NCBI RefSeq assembly: GCF_001277215.2
Contig: NZ_CP013940.1
Coordinates: 1,922,001 to 1,986,000 of the forward strand
DNA length: 64,000 nt
DNA from: Cronobacter malonaticus LMG 23826
GTDB lineage: Bacteria; Pseudomonadota; Gammaproteobacteria; Enterobacterales; Enterobacteriaceae
Direction: 5' to 3'
The notes beneath the pieces are model-generated. The model was given only the letters and a program-made list of their open reading frames with translations, made no database searches and had not been told where the DNA came from. The translations under genes and the position numbers were made by a program. Below are positions 1-8,479 of this stretch, piece by piece (the first letter of the stretch is position 1; every line of letters begins with the position of its first letter).

Positions 1-1055
1 ATAGTGAGCGCGCTGGTGACGATGCCGCAAATGACACCCGCCAGAATCGCCAGCGCCAGGTTAGTCATCTGCTCATTCTGCAAACCGATATACTGCAACC
101 AGCCGATAGCGCCGGTGTTCTGCTCCGCCAGTACGATGCGGATCAGCACCATAATCAGCCCGAGGCGCACAATACTGCCGCTGGAGAGCCAGCGGGTGTT
201 CAGCAGCGGGTTGGTGCGGTTATGCTCAAACACGATAGCGGCGAGGATAAGCACCAGAGAGGCGGCGAGCGCCCAGCCTATCCACGGCGCTTCAAACCAC
301 CAGTCGAGCCGCCCGAGCGACAGCGCGCCGCAGAGCAGCGCCATGCCGGGTGCCATCAGTAAGAACGTAATAAAATCTTTTTTCTCAAACACTTTACGGC
401 GATCGCCCGGCGGCAGTTTCAGCGCAATCACGCAGGCGAGTGAAATCAGCGCCAGCCCCAGCTCAAACAGATACAGACCGCGCCACTCCTCCAGTTGCAG
501 CAGCTCGGTGGAGAAAAGGCGGGCGATGGGGATCGCCAGCTGCGAACCGGTAATACCGATGGTCAGCGCCTTCAGGCGATGCTTCGCGGGCCAGGCCTGG
601 ATCTGGTAATAGATACCAAGCGAGCTTAGCGCCGCGCCCACCATGCCGTGCGCGGCGCGCACCATGATGGCGGTGTTGAGATCGTTAACGAACAGGTGGA
701 AAAACGTCACCAGCACATAGAGCACCAGAAACCCTTCGGTAAAGGCGCGCAGCCCGTACTGCTGGCGAAACTTCACCAGCAGCAGGTTGATGGAGACGTT
801 GGTCATGACATAGACCGCGGGCAGCCAGGCGATTTCCGTCGACCAGGCGGCGAAGGTGCCCTGCAAATTTTGCAGGTTCGCCGTGACCATGGCGTTACCG
901 AGCGCGCCGGTCAGACACACCAGCAGCCCGACGATGCCATAGGCGATGCGCTTATAGGGCGGATGGTGCGGCGTCGACGGCGAGCCGAGCAGCATCGGTT
1001 TTTCATGGGGCGCCCACTCACGCGGCGCATAAGGGTCGTGTTTCACCGATCGCAT
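1..1055 (-). CDS. DHA2-type MFS drug efflux transporter (3' end outside window)
   Basis: Reading the minus strand from the ATG at 1055 gives an uninterrupted frame of about 351 codons running off the left edge. The N-terminal 35 or so residues are hydrophilic, followed by regularly spaced hydrophobic helices; the two-block layout with a long run of helices fits the 14-helix DHA2 proton antiporters (EmrB-like), which export drugs across the inner membrane. The start codon overlaps the stop of the upstream MarR gene by one base (TAATG), so the two are translationally coupled and probably one operon, with the MarR protein as local repressor. The substrate cannot be inferred. The C-terminus is missing only because the window begins inside the gene. 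Confidence 0.8.
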   Translation of the reverse strand, partial: MRSVKHDPYAPREWAPHEKPMLLGSPSTPHHPPYKRIAYGIVGLLVCLTGALGNAMVTANLQNLQGTFAAWSTEIAWLPAVYVMTNVSINLLLVKFRQQYGLRAFTEGFLVLYVLVTFFHLFVNDLNTAIMVRAAHGMVGAALSSLGIYYQIQAWPAKHRLKALTIGITGSQLAIPIARLFSTELLQLEEWRGLYLFELGLALISLACVIALKLPPGDRRKVFEKKDFITFLLMAPGMALLCGALSLGRLDWWFEAPWIGWALAASLVLILAAIVFEHNRTNPLLNTRWLSSGSIVRLGLIMVLIRIVLAEQNTGAIGWLQYIGLQNEQMTNLALAILAGVICGIVTSALT

Positions 1056-1486
1056 TACTGTTTTTCAATTTCCTGCAACAAACGGTCCAGTACGCGACGC
1101 GTGACGGCCAGTTCTTCCGGGGGAATGGTGGAAAGGATAGTCTCCCTGAGGCTGTCTGCCTCGACTTTCACCTTTTCAAACAGCGCCTGGCCTTGTGGTG
1201 TGGCGACCAGCAGCCGTTTGCGGCGATCGCCTGGCGGCGTCACACGCTCCACAAGCTGCTGTTCCACCAGGCGATTCAGCAATGGCACCAGCGTCGCGCT
1301 CTCCACGCCGAGCTGTTGCGCCAGTTCGCCCTGCGACAGCGGCGTTTCATGGCGCGCAATCGCGGCGACAGCCACCCAGCTCGCCTGGCTCATACCAAGC
1401 CCTTTCAGCCGACGATCCATCGCGAGACGCCAGTGGTGGGCGGTCATCCACAGCAAATGTGAGAAAGTCAGGTCACGCGTATCCAC
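1055..1486 (-). CDS. MarR/SlyA-family transcriptional regulator
   Basis: 143 residues, the normal size of a MarR protein. It has the winged-helix core (LSQGELAQQLGVESATLVPLLNRL at about 50-73, in shorter terms helix-turn-helix followed by the DRRKR wing near residue 87). MarR proteins are dimeric repressors whose DNA binding is relieved by small phenolic or drug-like ligands. It is the first gene of a two-gene operon with the DHA2 transporter, the usual pump-plus-repressor arrangement. A short inverted repeat lies just upstream (1510-1525) and may be its own operator. It could be called SlyA-like, but it is too far from the usual slyA neighbourhood to use that name. Confidence 0.85.
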   Translation of the reverse strand: MDTRDLTFSHLLWMTAHHWRLAMDRRLKGLGMSQASWVAVAAIARHETPLSQGELAQQLGVESATLVPLLNRLVEQQLVERVTPPGDRRKRLLVATPQGQALFEKVKVEADSLRETILSTIPPEELAVTRRVLDRLLQEIEKQ

Positions 1487-1509
1487 GGCGGTTATCCATT
1501 CGTTAGTGC

Positions 1510-1525
1510 TCTAACTATTCTAGAG
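1510..1525. promoter_or_regulatory. Candidate MarR operator (inverted repeat)
   Basis: CTCTA at 1510-1514 and TAGAG at 1521-1525 form an inverted repeat 24 to 39 bases upstream of the marR-type start codon. Position and symmetry fit an autoregulatory operator; this is inference. Confidence 0.35.
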
Positions 1526-1674
1526 TGCGCCATTTTAATAATTCAAGTGAATGTAAAGTAATCTTTAAAAAATATTGTGAATGTATCGCGGCGCGTTGTC
1601 TGAATTGCAGCACCATCCGTTGCCGCTGCGCTATGCTGTGATGCGGCCTGACGCCGCGTGAATGAGAGGGAAAG

Positions 1675-2163
1675 ATGCCTGATTACCTGATTGAACCGAG
1701 CGACCCGACCCACCCTGACGCTATCGTTTTGCTGGCGGCGCTCTCCGAGACGCTGGTGGCGCTCACCGGCAGCTCGGGCAGGCAGTCGTTTGATAATGAC
1801 GATGTGCGCGCTGAGGGTGCCACTTTTTTACTGGCGCGCAACGCCAGCGGTACGGCTATTGGCTGCGTGGCCTGTCGGCCTTTTAAGCCCGGCATCGCCG
1901 AAATTAAACGTCTGTTCGCGCTGCCGGATAATCCCGGCGCGGGCAGCCAGTTATTAAGCGCGGCGGAGCGTTTCGCGCGCGACTTTGGCTATGAGCAAGC
2001 GTGGCTTGAGACGCGGCGCACCAACCCGCGCGCGGTGGATTTTTACCTGCGCCGCGGTTACGAGATTATCGACAACTACGGGCGCTACGTCGGGCAGGAA
2101 GATGCGGTCTGTTTCGCAAAACTGCTTCAGGAAGAGGGCGCGGAACATGCTGAGCGGGCTTAA
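1675..2163 (+). CDS. GNAT-family N-acetyltransferase
   Basis: 162 residues with the GNAT acetyl-CoA site in the middle: the strand IKRLFALPD (about 82-90) runs into the pyrophosphate loop NPGAGSQLL, then helix and the C-terminal [14 protein letters not shown] segment typical of the family. It transfers an acetyl group to an amine on an unknown substrate. A good ribosome site (GAGAGGG) lies ahead of the ATG. Its last 17 bases overlap the start of fosA, so the two are probably co-transcribed. No named E. coli orthologue is recognised. Confidence 0.8.
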   Translation: MPDYLIEPSDPTHPDAIVLLAALSETLVALTGSSGRQSFDNDDVRAEGATFLLARNASGTAIGCVACRPFKPGIAEIKRLFALPDNPGAGSQLLSAAERFARDFGYEQAWLETRRTNPRAVDFYLRRGYEIIDNYGRYVGQEDAVCFAKLLQEEGAEHAERA

Positions 2164-2554
2164 CCATCTGACGATCGCCGTGCGAGACGTGGCGCAAAGC
2201 CTCGCCTTTTACCACTCGCTGCTGGGGCTGCGGCTGCATGCGCGCTGGGATGGCGGAGCGTATCTTTCGTGCGGCGATCTCTGGCTCTGTCTGTCGCTGG
2301 ATGACAACGCCGGGCAGCCTGCCCGTGACTACACGCATTATGCCTTTACCGTGAGCGAGGCCGATTTCCCGTTAATGGTGGACACACTGACCGCCGCGGG
2401 GGTGAAAACTTGGAAAAGCAACCGCAGCGAGGGCGACTCCTGGTATTTCCTCGACCCGGACGGGCATCAGCTCGAACTGCACGTCGGCAGTCTCGCCACC
2501 CGGCTGGCCGCCTGCCGGGCGCGGCCTTACCGGGGAATGACGTTTTTTGATTGA
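2147..2554 (+). CDS. fosA: FosA-type fosfomycin glutathione transferase
   Basis: 135 residues, full FosA length, beginning MLSGLNHLT. FosA is a Mn2+- and K+-dependent dimer of the VOC fold that adds glutathione to the epoxide of fosfomycin, inactivating it in the cytoplasm. All key residues are present at the numbering known for FosA: metal ligands H7, H64 and E110, and fosfomycin-contact residues K90, S94 and R119. The start at 2147 is chosen because it gives this numbering; the frame is open further upstream but that part is shadow of the GNAT gene. It overlaps the GNAT gene by 17 bases and ends directly against the stop of the convergent MHS transporter. It looks like a chromosomal intrinsic copy, with no mobile element nearby. 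Confidence 0.93.
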   Translation: MLSGLNHLTIAVRDVAQSLAFYHSLLGLRLHARWDGGAYLSCGDLWLCLSLDDNAGQPARDYTHYAFTVSEADFPLMVDTLTAAGVKTWKSNRSEGDSWYFLDPDGHQLELHVGSLATRLAACRARPYRGMTFFD

Positions 2555-3877
2555 TTACCGCACTGTGGTTTCGCCTTCGACAGGGGCTTTACGGCGGTGC
2601 AGGCGGCTGGCGCACAGGATAGCCAGAAGCGAAATCGCGACGGTGACCGCCAGATACCAGGCGACGGGCGTCCAGTCGCCGCCGGAGTGGGCCAGCAGGC
2701 CTGTGGCGATAAGCGGCGCGGTACCGCCGGCGAGCGCGGCACCCAGTTGATACCCAAGCGTAATACCGGTATAGCGCACCCGGGCGTGAAAAATTTCTGA
2801 ACAGAGCGTGCCGAGCACCGCGGTGATTGGTGACCACAGTACGCCGAACGCGATTACCGTCGCGAGCACGATCCCCCAAGTGGTGCCGGTGTCGAGCAGC
2901 ATAAACCACGGCACGATAAATGCGCCGAGCAGCATGACGCTCACCGCATACATCCGCTTGCGGCCAATTTTATCCGACAGCAGCCCCATCACCGGGATCA
3001 GTACCGTCGCCACCAGTGCCGCCAGCGTTACCGATTCCAGCGCTTGGGATTTCTCATAGGCCAGCGTAGTGGTGGCGTAGCTCACCACGAAAGTCGAGAA
3101 GATGTAGAAAGGCGCGGTTTCCACGACTTTTAATCCGGCGGCGATAAGCACTTCGCGCCAGTGGTGGCGAACCGTCACGCGCAGCGGCGTTTTGCTTAGC
3201 TGCCCGGTGCGCTTCGCCTGCTGGAAATCAGGCGTTTCATCAATCCCGCGACGGATCCACAAGCCCAGCAGCACCAGTACCGCGCTAAAAAGAAACGGAA
3301 TACGCCAGCCCCAGGCGAGAAATTGCGCTTCGCTAAACAGCGTCATCAGCGAGACGATAAATGTCGCCATCAGCATGCCGATGGTCACGCCCGCCTGCGG
3401 GATGCTGCCGAAAAACCCTTTGCGCTTTTCGGGCGCGTATTCGTAGGCGAGGAGCAGTGCGCCGCCCCATTCACCGCCGATGCCCATGCCCTGGATAATG
3501 CGCATCAGGATAAGCAGCACCGGTGCCCAGATACCGATCGTTTCGTAATCAGGCAGCAGGCCAATCATAACCGTCGCGCCGCCCATCAGCGAGAGCGTCA
3601 GCACCAGCGTTTTCTTGCGCCCGATGCGGTCGCCGATATGGGCGAAAAACACGCCGCCAATCGGGCGGATAAAAAAGGTCAGCGAGAACGAGAGCCAGGA
3701 GAGGATAAGCCCAATCACCGGGTCAACCATCGGGAAAAATATTTTGTTAAACACCAGGGCGGCGGCGGTGCCATAGAGAAAGTAGTCGAACCATTCAATA
3801 GCGCTGCCCGTGAGGCTCGCGATCAGCACTTTTCGGTTCTTTTTGAGGATAGCGATACTGCTGTCGTGTGTCGTCAT
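2555..3877 (-). CDS. MHS-family MFS transporter (YhjE/ShiA-like)
   Basis: 440 residues from the ATG at 3877 (MTTHDSSIAIL), the usual length for metabolite:H+ symporters. The open frame extends 43 codons further upstream, but that extension is not like the family and lacks a better ribosome site. Twelve hydrophobic helices are evident, with MFS motif A twice: HIGDRIGRKKT near residue 95 and LLSDKIGRKRM near 300. MHS members import organic acids or osmolytes (shikimate, alpha-ketoglutarate, proline/betaine). The substrate is not predictable. It is convergent with fosA, the two stop codons being adjacent. Confidence 0.85.
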   Translation of the reverse strand: MTTHDSSIAILKKNRKVLIASLTGSAIEWFDYFLYGTAAALVFNKIFFPMVDPVIGLILSWLSFSLTFFIRPIGGVFFAHIGDRIGRKKTLVLTLSLMGGATVMIGLLPDYETIGIWAPVLLILMRIIQGMGIGGEWGGALLLAYEYAPEKRKGFFGSIPQAGVTIGMLMATFIVSLMTLFSEAQFLAWGWRIPFLFSAVLVLLGLWIRRGIDETPDFQQAKRTGQLSKTPLRVTVRHHWREVLIAAGLKVVETAPFYIFSTFVVSYATTTLAYEKSQALESVTLAALVATVLIPVMGLLSDKIGRKRMYAVSVMLLGAFIVPWFMLLDTGTTWGIVLATVIAFGVLWSPITAVLGTLCSEIFHARVRYTGITLGYQLGAALAGGTAPLIATGLLAHSGGDWTPVAWYLAVTVAISLLAILCASRLHRRKAPVEGETTVR

Positions 3878-4282
3878 TAGAGTGAAACCCTCGCACGTGG
3901 AGTGGTGGTGCAAGGCGCTACCTGGCGCGCTACAGGTGCAACCCTGAACGGTAAAAAAGGTTGTCAAAGTGTTAAGCAAATTAAGTTTGGTGAGGGCATT
4001 TGGCAAGTCACTGGTCGCGCCAGTGGCGCTAAATCAGCCATATCAACTAGGGATAAAACCTTAATTAACGCTGGTTTGCCGCAGATTATTATTCGGGATA
4101 GGGAACCTGTCAGAATGGGAAGCAGGTGCAACCCGACGATTTTCAGTAAATTCGATTTATTTCAAATTTGTAACATTTGGCGGTCTGCTGAGCATCAGGC
4201 GCAGGCAGATTAGGAGCTCTCCGGTAGGGGAGCCGAACGCCAGTCGGTACGCTGGATACTGGCTTTTACTATGGAGGTGACC
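3878..4282 (+). other. Intergenic region with structured leader of ydcF
   Basis: No credible gene; the open frame at 3902-4213 has no ribosome site or family character. The right half can fold: ACCTG near 4104 pairs with CAGGT near 4123, CTCTCC pairs with GGGGAG around 4217-4234, and two CCAG/CTGG pairs lie at about 4241-4260. These stem-loops would form a long 5' leader for ydcF. It resembles no riboswitch class I can name. Confidence 0.35.
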
Positions 4283-5086
4283 ATGAACATGATGCCTTTT
4301 CCTCTGCTGTCGGAAGGCACGCTGCAGCGTGTTAACCTCATCGGCGCCTGGCTCGCCCGTAACGATTTTGCCGCCGCACCCGTCACCGGGGACGCTGAGC
4401 TGATTGTGCTGGCGGGTAACGCCGTTTTGCCAACCGTGGACGCCGCCGCGCGTCTGGCTAAAGAGAGCGGGCTACCGCTGCTGATAACCGGCGGGCTTGG
4501 TCACTCGACCACGTTTCTCTATGCCGCCGTGGCGCAGCATCCACGCTACAACCATCTGCGCACCACCGGCCTTACGGAGGCGGGGATCCTCGCCCGTATC
4601 GCCCGCGATTTTCATGAGGTGCCGGAGGAGCAGATTATTGTTGAGGAGAAATCCACCAACTGTGGCGAGAACGCCCGTTTTACCCGCGAGCTGCTGGATG
4701 CGCGCGGTGAGTTGCCTGCGCGCGCAATACTGATTCAGGACCCGACCATGCAGCGGCGCACCCACGCCACGTTTACCCGCGCCTGGCGCGACGCGGCGAC
4801 CTCGCCGCAATGGCTGAGTTACCCCGGCGTACAGCCGGTGCTGGAAAACGGCGCCAGGGCGGTACAGTTCCGCGAGCCGTCCGAAGGGCTCTGGCCGGTA
4901 GAGCGGTATCTGTCGCTGGTGCTGGGCGAGATCCCGCGCCTGCGTAACGACGCAGACGGCTACGGCCCGGCGGGGCGTGATTTCATTGACGAAGTGGTGA
5001 TACCGCCTGAGGTGCTGAACGCCTGGCAGGCGCTACACGAGGAGCCGCAGCTCACCAGCTTTTTACGTCACCGGTCGCTCGCCTGA
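4283..5086 (+). CDS. ydcF: YdcF, DUF218-family protein
   Basis: 267 residues, like E. coli YdcF (266). DUF218 proteins have a Rossmann-like fold; E. coli YdcF binds S-adenosylmethionine but its reaction is unknown. Conserved signatures visible are LIVLAGNAVLPTVDAA near the N-terminus, ITGGLGHST, EEKSTNCGENARF and IQDPTMQRRTHATF. The start at 4283 is preferred to the ATG at 4271 because TGGAGGTGA at 4272-4280 is an ideal ribosome site for it and the N-terminus MNMMPFPLLS then matches the family. It sits upstream of aldA as in E. coli. Confidence 0.93.
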   Translation: MNMMPFPLLSEGTLQRVNLIGAWLARNDFAAAPVTGDAELIVLAGNAVLPTVDAAARLAKESGLPLLITGGLGHSTTFLYAAVAQHPRYNHLRTTGLTEAGILARIARDFHEVPEEQIIVEEKSTNCGENARFTRELLDARGELPARAILIQDPTMQRRTHATFTRAWRDAATSPQWLSYPGVQPVLENGARAVQFREPSEGLWPVERYLSLVLGEIPRLRNDADGYGPAGRDFIDEVVIPPEVLNAWQALHEEPQLTSFLRHRSLA

Positions 5087-5094
5087 CGGCCCGG

Positions 5095-5130
5095 CTGCCC
5101 GTTTGCGCGTTTTGCGGCGCAAACGGGCAG
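5095..5130. terminator. Long perfect hairpin after ydcF
   Basis: CTGCCCGTTTGCGC (5095-5108) pairs perfectly with 5117-5130 across an 8-base loop, a 14-bp GC-rich stem starting nine bases after the ydcF stop. There is no U-run directly after it, so it may act as an mRNA 3'-end stabiliser rather than a true intrinsic terminator. Confidence 0.6.
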
Positions 5131-5290
5131 CGGCGTGTTGAATATTTGTTATTTCTCTGCCCGTTATTCGCCGATTTTCCCGACCTGATTCACATTTTCA
5201 GCCAAAACGCTTCGGCCGACCGCCTGCTGCTCGTAATTTTTTAACAATTAATTCACCTGTTAAAAACCAATGCGACAGCAGGAGCACGCG

Positions 5291-6730
5291 ATGACAGCAC
5301 CCGTACAACATCCAATGTATATCGACGGTCAGTTCGTTCAGTGGCAGGGCGAGGCGTGGATCGATGTGGTGAACCCCGCCACGGAGGCGCTTATCTCCCG
5401 TATCCCGGACGGAACGGCAGAGGACGCGCGCCGCGCCATTGACGCCGCCGCCCGCGCGCAGGCGGGCTGGGAGGCGCTGCCCGCCATCGAGCGCGCCGGA
5501 TGGCTGCGTAAAATCGCCGCCGGTATTCGCGAAAAGGCGGCGGAAATCAGCGCGCTGATTGTGGCCGAAGGCGGCAAAACGCAGCAGCTAGCGAGCGTTG
5601 AAGTTAACTTCACGGCGGATTACATCGACTATATGGCCGAATGGGCGCGCCGTTATGAAGGCGAAATCCTGCAAAGCGACCGGCCGGGCGAAAATATTCT
5701 GGTGTTTAAGCGCGCGCTCGGCGTTACTACCGGCATTCTGCCGTGGAATTTCCCGTTCTTCCTGATCGCCCGCAAACTGGCCCCTGCGTTGATTACCGGC
5801 AACACCATTGTGATTAAACCGAGCGAATTCACGCCGAACAACGCCATCGCGTTCGCGCAGATTGTTCATGAGGTGGGGCTGCCGGCGGGCGTGTTTAACC
5901 TGGTGCTGGGGCGTGGCGAAACCGTCGGGCAGGAGCTGGCCGGTAACCCGAAAGTGGCGCTGGTGAGCATGACCGGCAGCGTCGGCGCGGGTGAGAAAAT
6001 CATGGCGGCGGCCGCGAAAAACATCACCAAAGTCTGTCTGGAGCTTGGCGGCAAAGCGCCCGCCATTGTGATGGACGATGCGGATGTGCCACTTGCGGTA
6101 AAAGCGATTGTCGATTCACGTGTGATTAACACCGGGCAGGTCTGCAACTGCGTTGAGCGCGTCTATGTGCAGAAGGGCATTTACGACCGTTTTGTCAGCG
6201 CGCTTGGCGAGGCGCTGAGCGCGGTGAAATTTGGCGACCCGGCAACGCGTGATGATATCGCGATGGGGCCGCTGATTAACGCGGCTGCGCTGGCGCGCGT
6301 GAAAGAGAAAGTGGCGCGTGCGGTCAGCGAGGGCGCGACGGTGGCGCTCGGCGGCAAGACGGTAGAGGGCAAAGGCTATTTCTATCCCCCGACGCTGCTG
6401 GTGGATGTGCGCCAGGAGATGAGCATCATGCATGACGAGACGTTCGGCCCGGTGCTGCCGGTCGTCACGTTCGATACGCTGGAAGAGGCTATCGCGATGG
6501 CGAATGACAGCGAATATGGCCTGACGTCTTCAATCTATACGCAGTCGCTCACCACCGCGATGAAAGCGATTAACGGGCTGAAGTTCGGCGAAACTTACAT
6601 CAACCGTGAAAACTTCGAAGCGATGCAGGGGTTCCATGCGGGCTGGCGTAAATCCGGGATCGGCGGGGCGGATGGCAAACACGGGCTGCATGAATATCTG
6701 CAAACCCAGGTTGTCTATCTGCAAAGCTAA
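5291..6730 (+). CDS. aldA: Lactaldehyde/glycolaldehyde dehydrogenase AldA
   Basis: 479 residues from the ATG at 5291, exactly the E. coli AldA length, with AGGAG at 5279-5283 as ribosome site. It is a cytoplasmic NAD+-dependent enzyme oxidising L-lactaldehyde to L-lactate and glycolaldehyde to glycolate, at the end of fucose and rhamnose breakdown. The aldehyde dehydrogenase motifs are present: PWNFPFF, the catalytic glutamate in LELGGKAP and the catalytic cysteine in NTGQVCNC. Gene order ydcF-aldA-cybB is that of E. coli, but an esterase gene is inserted between aldA and cybB on the opposite strand. Confidence 0.95.
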   Translation: MTAPVQHPMYIDGQFVQWQGEAWIDVVNPATEALISRIPDGTAEDARRAIDAAARAQAGWEALPAIERAGWLRKIAAGIREKAAEISALIVAEGGKTQQLASVEVNFTADYIDYMAEWARRYEGEILQSDRPGENILVFKRALGVTTGILPWNFPFFLIARKLAPALITGNTIVIKPSEFTPNNAIAFAQIVHEVGLPAGVFNLVLGRGETVGQELAGNPKVALVSMTGSVGAGEKIMAAAAKNITKVCLELGGKAPAIVMDDADVPLAVKAIVDSRVINTGQVCNCVERVYVQKGIYDRFVSALGEALSAVKFGDPATRDDIAMGPLINAAALARVKEKVARAVSEGATVALGGKTVEGKGYFYPPTLLVDVRQEMSIMHDETFGPVLPVVTFDTLEEAIAMANDSEYGLTSSIYTQSLTTAMKAINGLKFGETYINRENFEAMQGFHAGWRKSGIGGADGKHGLHEYLQTQVVYLQS

Positions 6731-6738
6731 CCGTTTCA

Positions 6739-6758
6739 GGGCCGCCTGCGGGCGGCCC
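6739..6758. terminator. GC-rich hairpin between aldA and esterase
   Basis: GGGCCGCC (6739-6746) pairs with GGCGGCCC (6751-6758) between two convergent genes. It lacks a clear U-run on either strand, so termination strength is uncertain. Confidence 0.5.
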
Positions 6759-6764
6759 GCTGCG

Positions 6765-7685
6765 TCAGCGTTTGCTCTCAATCCAATTCATCAGCAGCTC
6801 CGGCCAGAGGTGCGCGGGCAGCCCCAGCGCATCGCGAATGCCGAAGCCGTGTTGCCCCTGTTCAAAAAGATGCATCTCCACCGGCACGCCCTGCGCGTGC
6901 AGCGCGTTAAACATCAGCAGGCTGTTTTCCACTTTTACCGCCGGGTCATCCACCGCGTGCAGTAAAAACGCGGGCGGGGTGGCGCGGGTGACCGCTTTTT
7001 CTGGCGAATAGCGGAGGATGGCGGCGTCATCGGGCGCGTTGCCTGTCAGCGCCTCCCGCGAGCCGGGGTGCGCCACCGGCTCCTCCATCGTCATCACCGG
7101 GTAGACCAGCCCCATAAAGGCCGGGCGGGCGCTGAACGCGTCGGTTTCATCCAGCGGCGCGTACACCGCGTCATTCCAGCGGGTGCCGAGGCTTGCAGCA
7201 GCGTGGCCGCCGGCGGAAAAGCCCAGCACGCCGAGTTTGTCCGGATCAAGTTGCCAGCGCGACGCCTGTGCGCGGATAAGCCGCATGGCGCGCTGGAGAT
7301 CGGCGAGCGGAGCGTCCGCGCCCTCGGCGTGGCCGTCGGCGGGCAGGCGATAGGTCATCACAAACAGCGTATAGCCGCGGTCGTTAAACGCGGGTGCCAG
7401 CGCGCTGCCTTCTTTATCGAGCACCACGCGACGGTACGAGCCGCCGGGCGTTACCAGAATGCCGGCGCCGTTAGGATGTTCCGGCGCGTAGACCACAATA
7501 CGCGGCGCACGCACGCCGGTGACGGAACGGTCAAGCTCGCTGTCGCCGGTCAGGCGCTCTTCAAGAGTAAACACCGCGTGGCTCTGGCGCGCGCCCGGCG
7601 CGTCGCCCTGTGGCCAGACGGACATGTCGTGGCTGCGCGCGACCGCCTCGCGCATGCGGGTTAACAGAACCTCGTGGGCATTCAT
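6765..7685 (-). CDS. Alpha/beta hydrolase, acetyl-esterase-like
   Basis: 306 residues. The nucleophile elbow GFSAGGH near residue 150 and a C-terminal HAVDDPAVKV (acid) and EQGQHGFG (histidine) complete a serine hydrolase triad. The oxyanion segment reads TPGGSYRR instead of the classical HGGG, which is the pattern of the BD-FAE/acetylxylan-esterase-like group rather than hormone-sensitive lipase. There is no signal peptide, so the enzyme is cytoplasmic and likely deacetylates small sugars or other esters. It is absent from this place in E. coli, being wedged between aldA and cybB. The exact substrate cannot be given. Confidence 0.8.
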   Translation of the reverse strand: MNAHEVLLTRMREAVARSHDMSVWPQGDAPGARQSHAVFTLEERLTGDSELDRSVTGVRAPRIVVYAPEHPNGAGILVTPGGSYRRVVLDKEGSALAPAFNDRGYTLFVMTYRLPADGHAEGADAPLADLQRAMRLIRAQASRWQLDPDKLGVLGFSAGGHAAASLGTRWNDAVYAPLDETDAFSARPAFMGLVYPVMTMEEPVAHPGSREALTGNAPDDAAILRYSPEKAVTRATPPAFLLHAVDDPAVKVENSLLMFNALHAQGVPVEMHLFEQGQHGFGIRDALGLPAHLWPELLMNWIESKR

Positions 7686-7785
7686 GTTCTCTCCTTTATT
7701 ATTCTCTGGCGGCGTGAAAACTAATGAATATTTAATCTTCAGCCGTTATCCTGGTGTTTTCGTTGCGTTTAATCAGGATAGTCTT

Positions 7786-8316
7786 ATGCGCAGTAAATAC
7801 ACGTCATTACAAATCACGCTTCACTGGCTGGTATTCGTTCTGGTGGTCATGGCTTATGCGGCGATGGAGCTCCGCGGGCTGGTGCCGCGTCCTGTCGGGC
7901 GGCTCTTTATCTGGACGCACTTTAGCTGCGGCATCGCGATTCTGGTGTTAATGGTTGCACGTCTGCTGGTGCGCATTAAATATCCCGCGCCGCCCATCGT
8001 GCCGAAACCGCGCGCGATGTATATCGGGCTTTCCCATCTGGTGCATCTGGTCATTTACCTGATGTTTATCGGCCTGCCGCTGCTCGGGATCGTTGCCAAA
8101 TATTATGGCGGCAGCCCGTGGTTTGCGTTTGGCATCAGTATGCCGGTGGCCGCTGAACCTGATGAAGATCTCGAAATGCAGCTGCGCGCCATTCACGCGT
8201 TTATCGCGAATCTCAGCTACTTTGTCATAGGGCTTCATGCGGCGGCCGCACTGGCGCATCACTATTTCTGGAAGGACAACACGCTGCTGCGCATGATGCC
8301 GGGCAAGCGCGATTAA
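7786..8316 (+). CDS. cybB: Cytochrome b561 CybB
   Basis: 176 residues, the E. coli CybB length. It is a four-helix inner-membrane dihaem b protein that oxidises superoxide and passes electrons to ubiquinone in E. coli. Helix histidines are visible at ITLHWLVF, WTHFSCG and LSHLVHL, and the C-terminal IGLHAAAALAHHYFWKDNT block is diagnostic of the family. The frame is open upstream to 7519 but that part is antisense to the esterase; the ATG at 7786 gives the family N-terminus. Confidence 0.93.
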   Translation: MRSKYTSLQITLHWLVFVLVVMAYAAMELRGLVPRPVGRLFIWTHFSCGIAILVLMVARLLVRIKYPAPPIVPKPRAMYIGLSHLVHLVIYLMFIGLPLLGIVAKYYGGSPWFAFGISMPVAAEPDEDLEMQLRAIHAFIANLSYFVIGLHAAAALAHHYFWKDNTLLRMMPGKRD

Positions 8317-8479
8317 CCCTGGACGAAATGTGATCCCGGCGGCATTTTACAGAGGGTCGCGCGGCGTAGCTCACAATTTAAGCGGCGCGACGTGGGCGGT
8401 CTGGCAATGGCGGCTTATAGATCTATATCTATTATAGAAACACTCGCGCTCTATCAGCGCACCAGCCGGGAGAGTCAGC

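Noticed and set aside
4087..4140. Cobalamin riboswitch-like words (ATAGGGAA, GGTGCAACCC) ahead of ydcF
   Set aside because: The B12 box and the required order of core elements are absent, and ydcF has no link to cobalamin.
3902..4213. 103-codon frame between the MHS gene and ydcF
   Set aside because: No ribosome site, composition unlike neighbours, and it lies over the promoter and leader.
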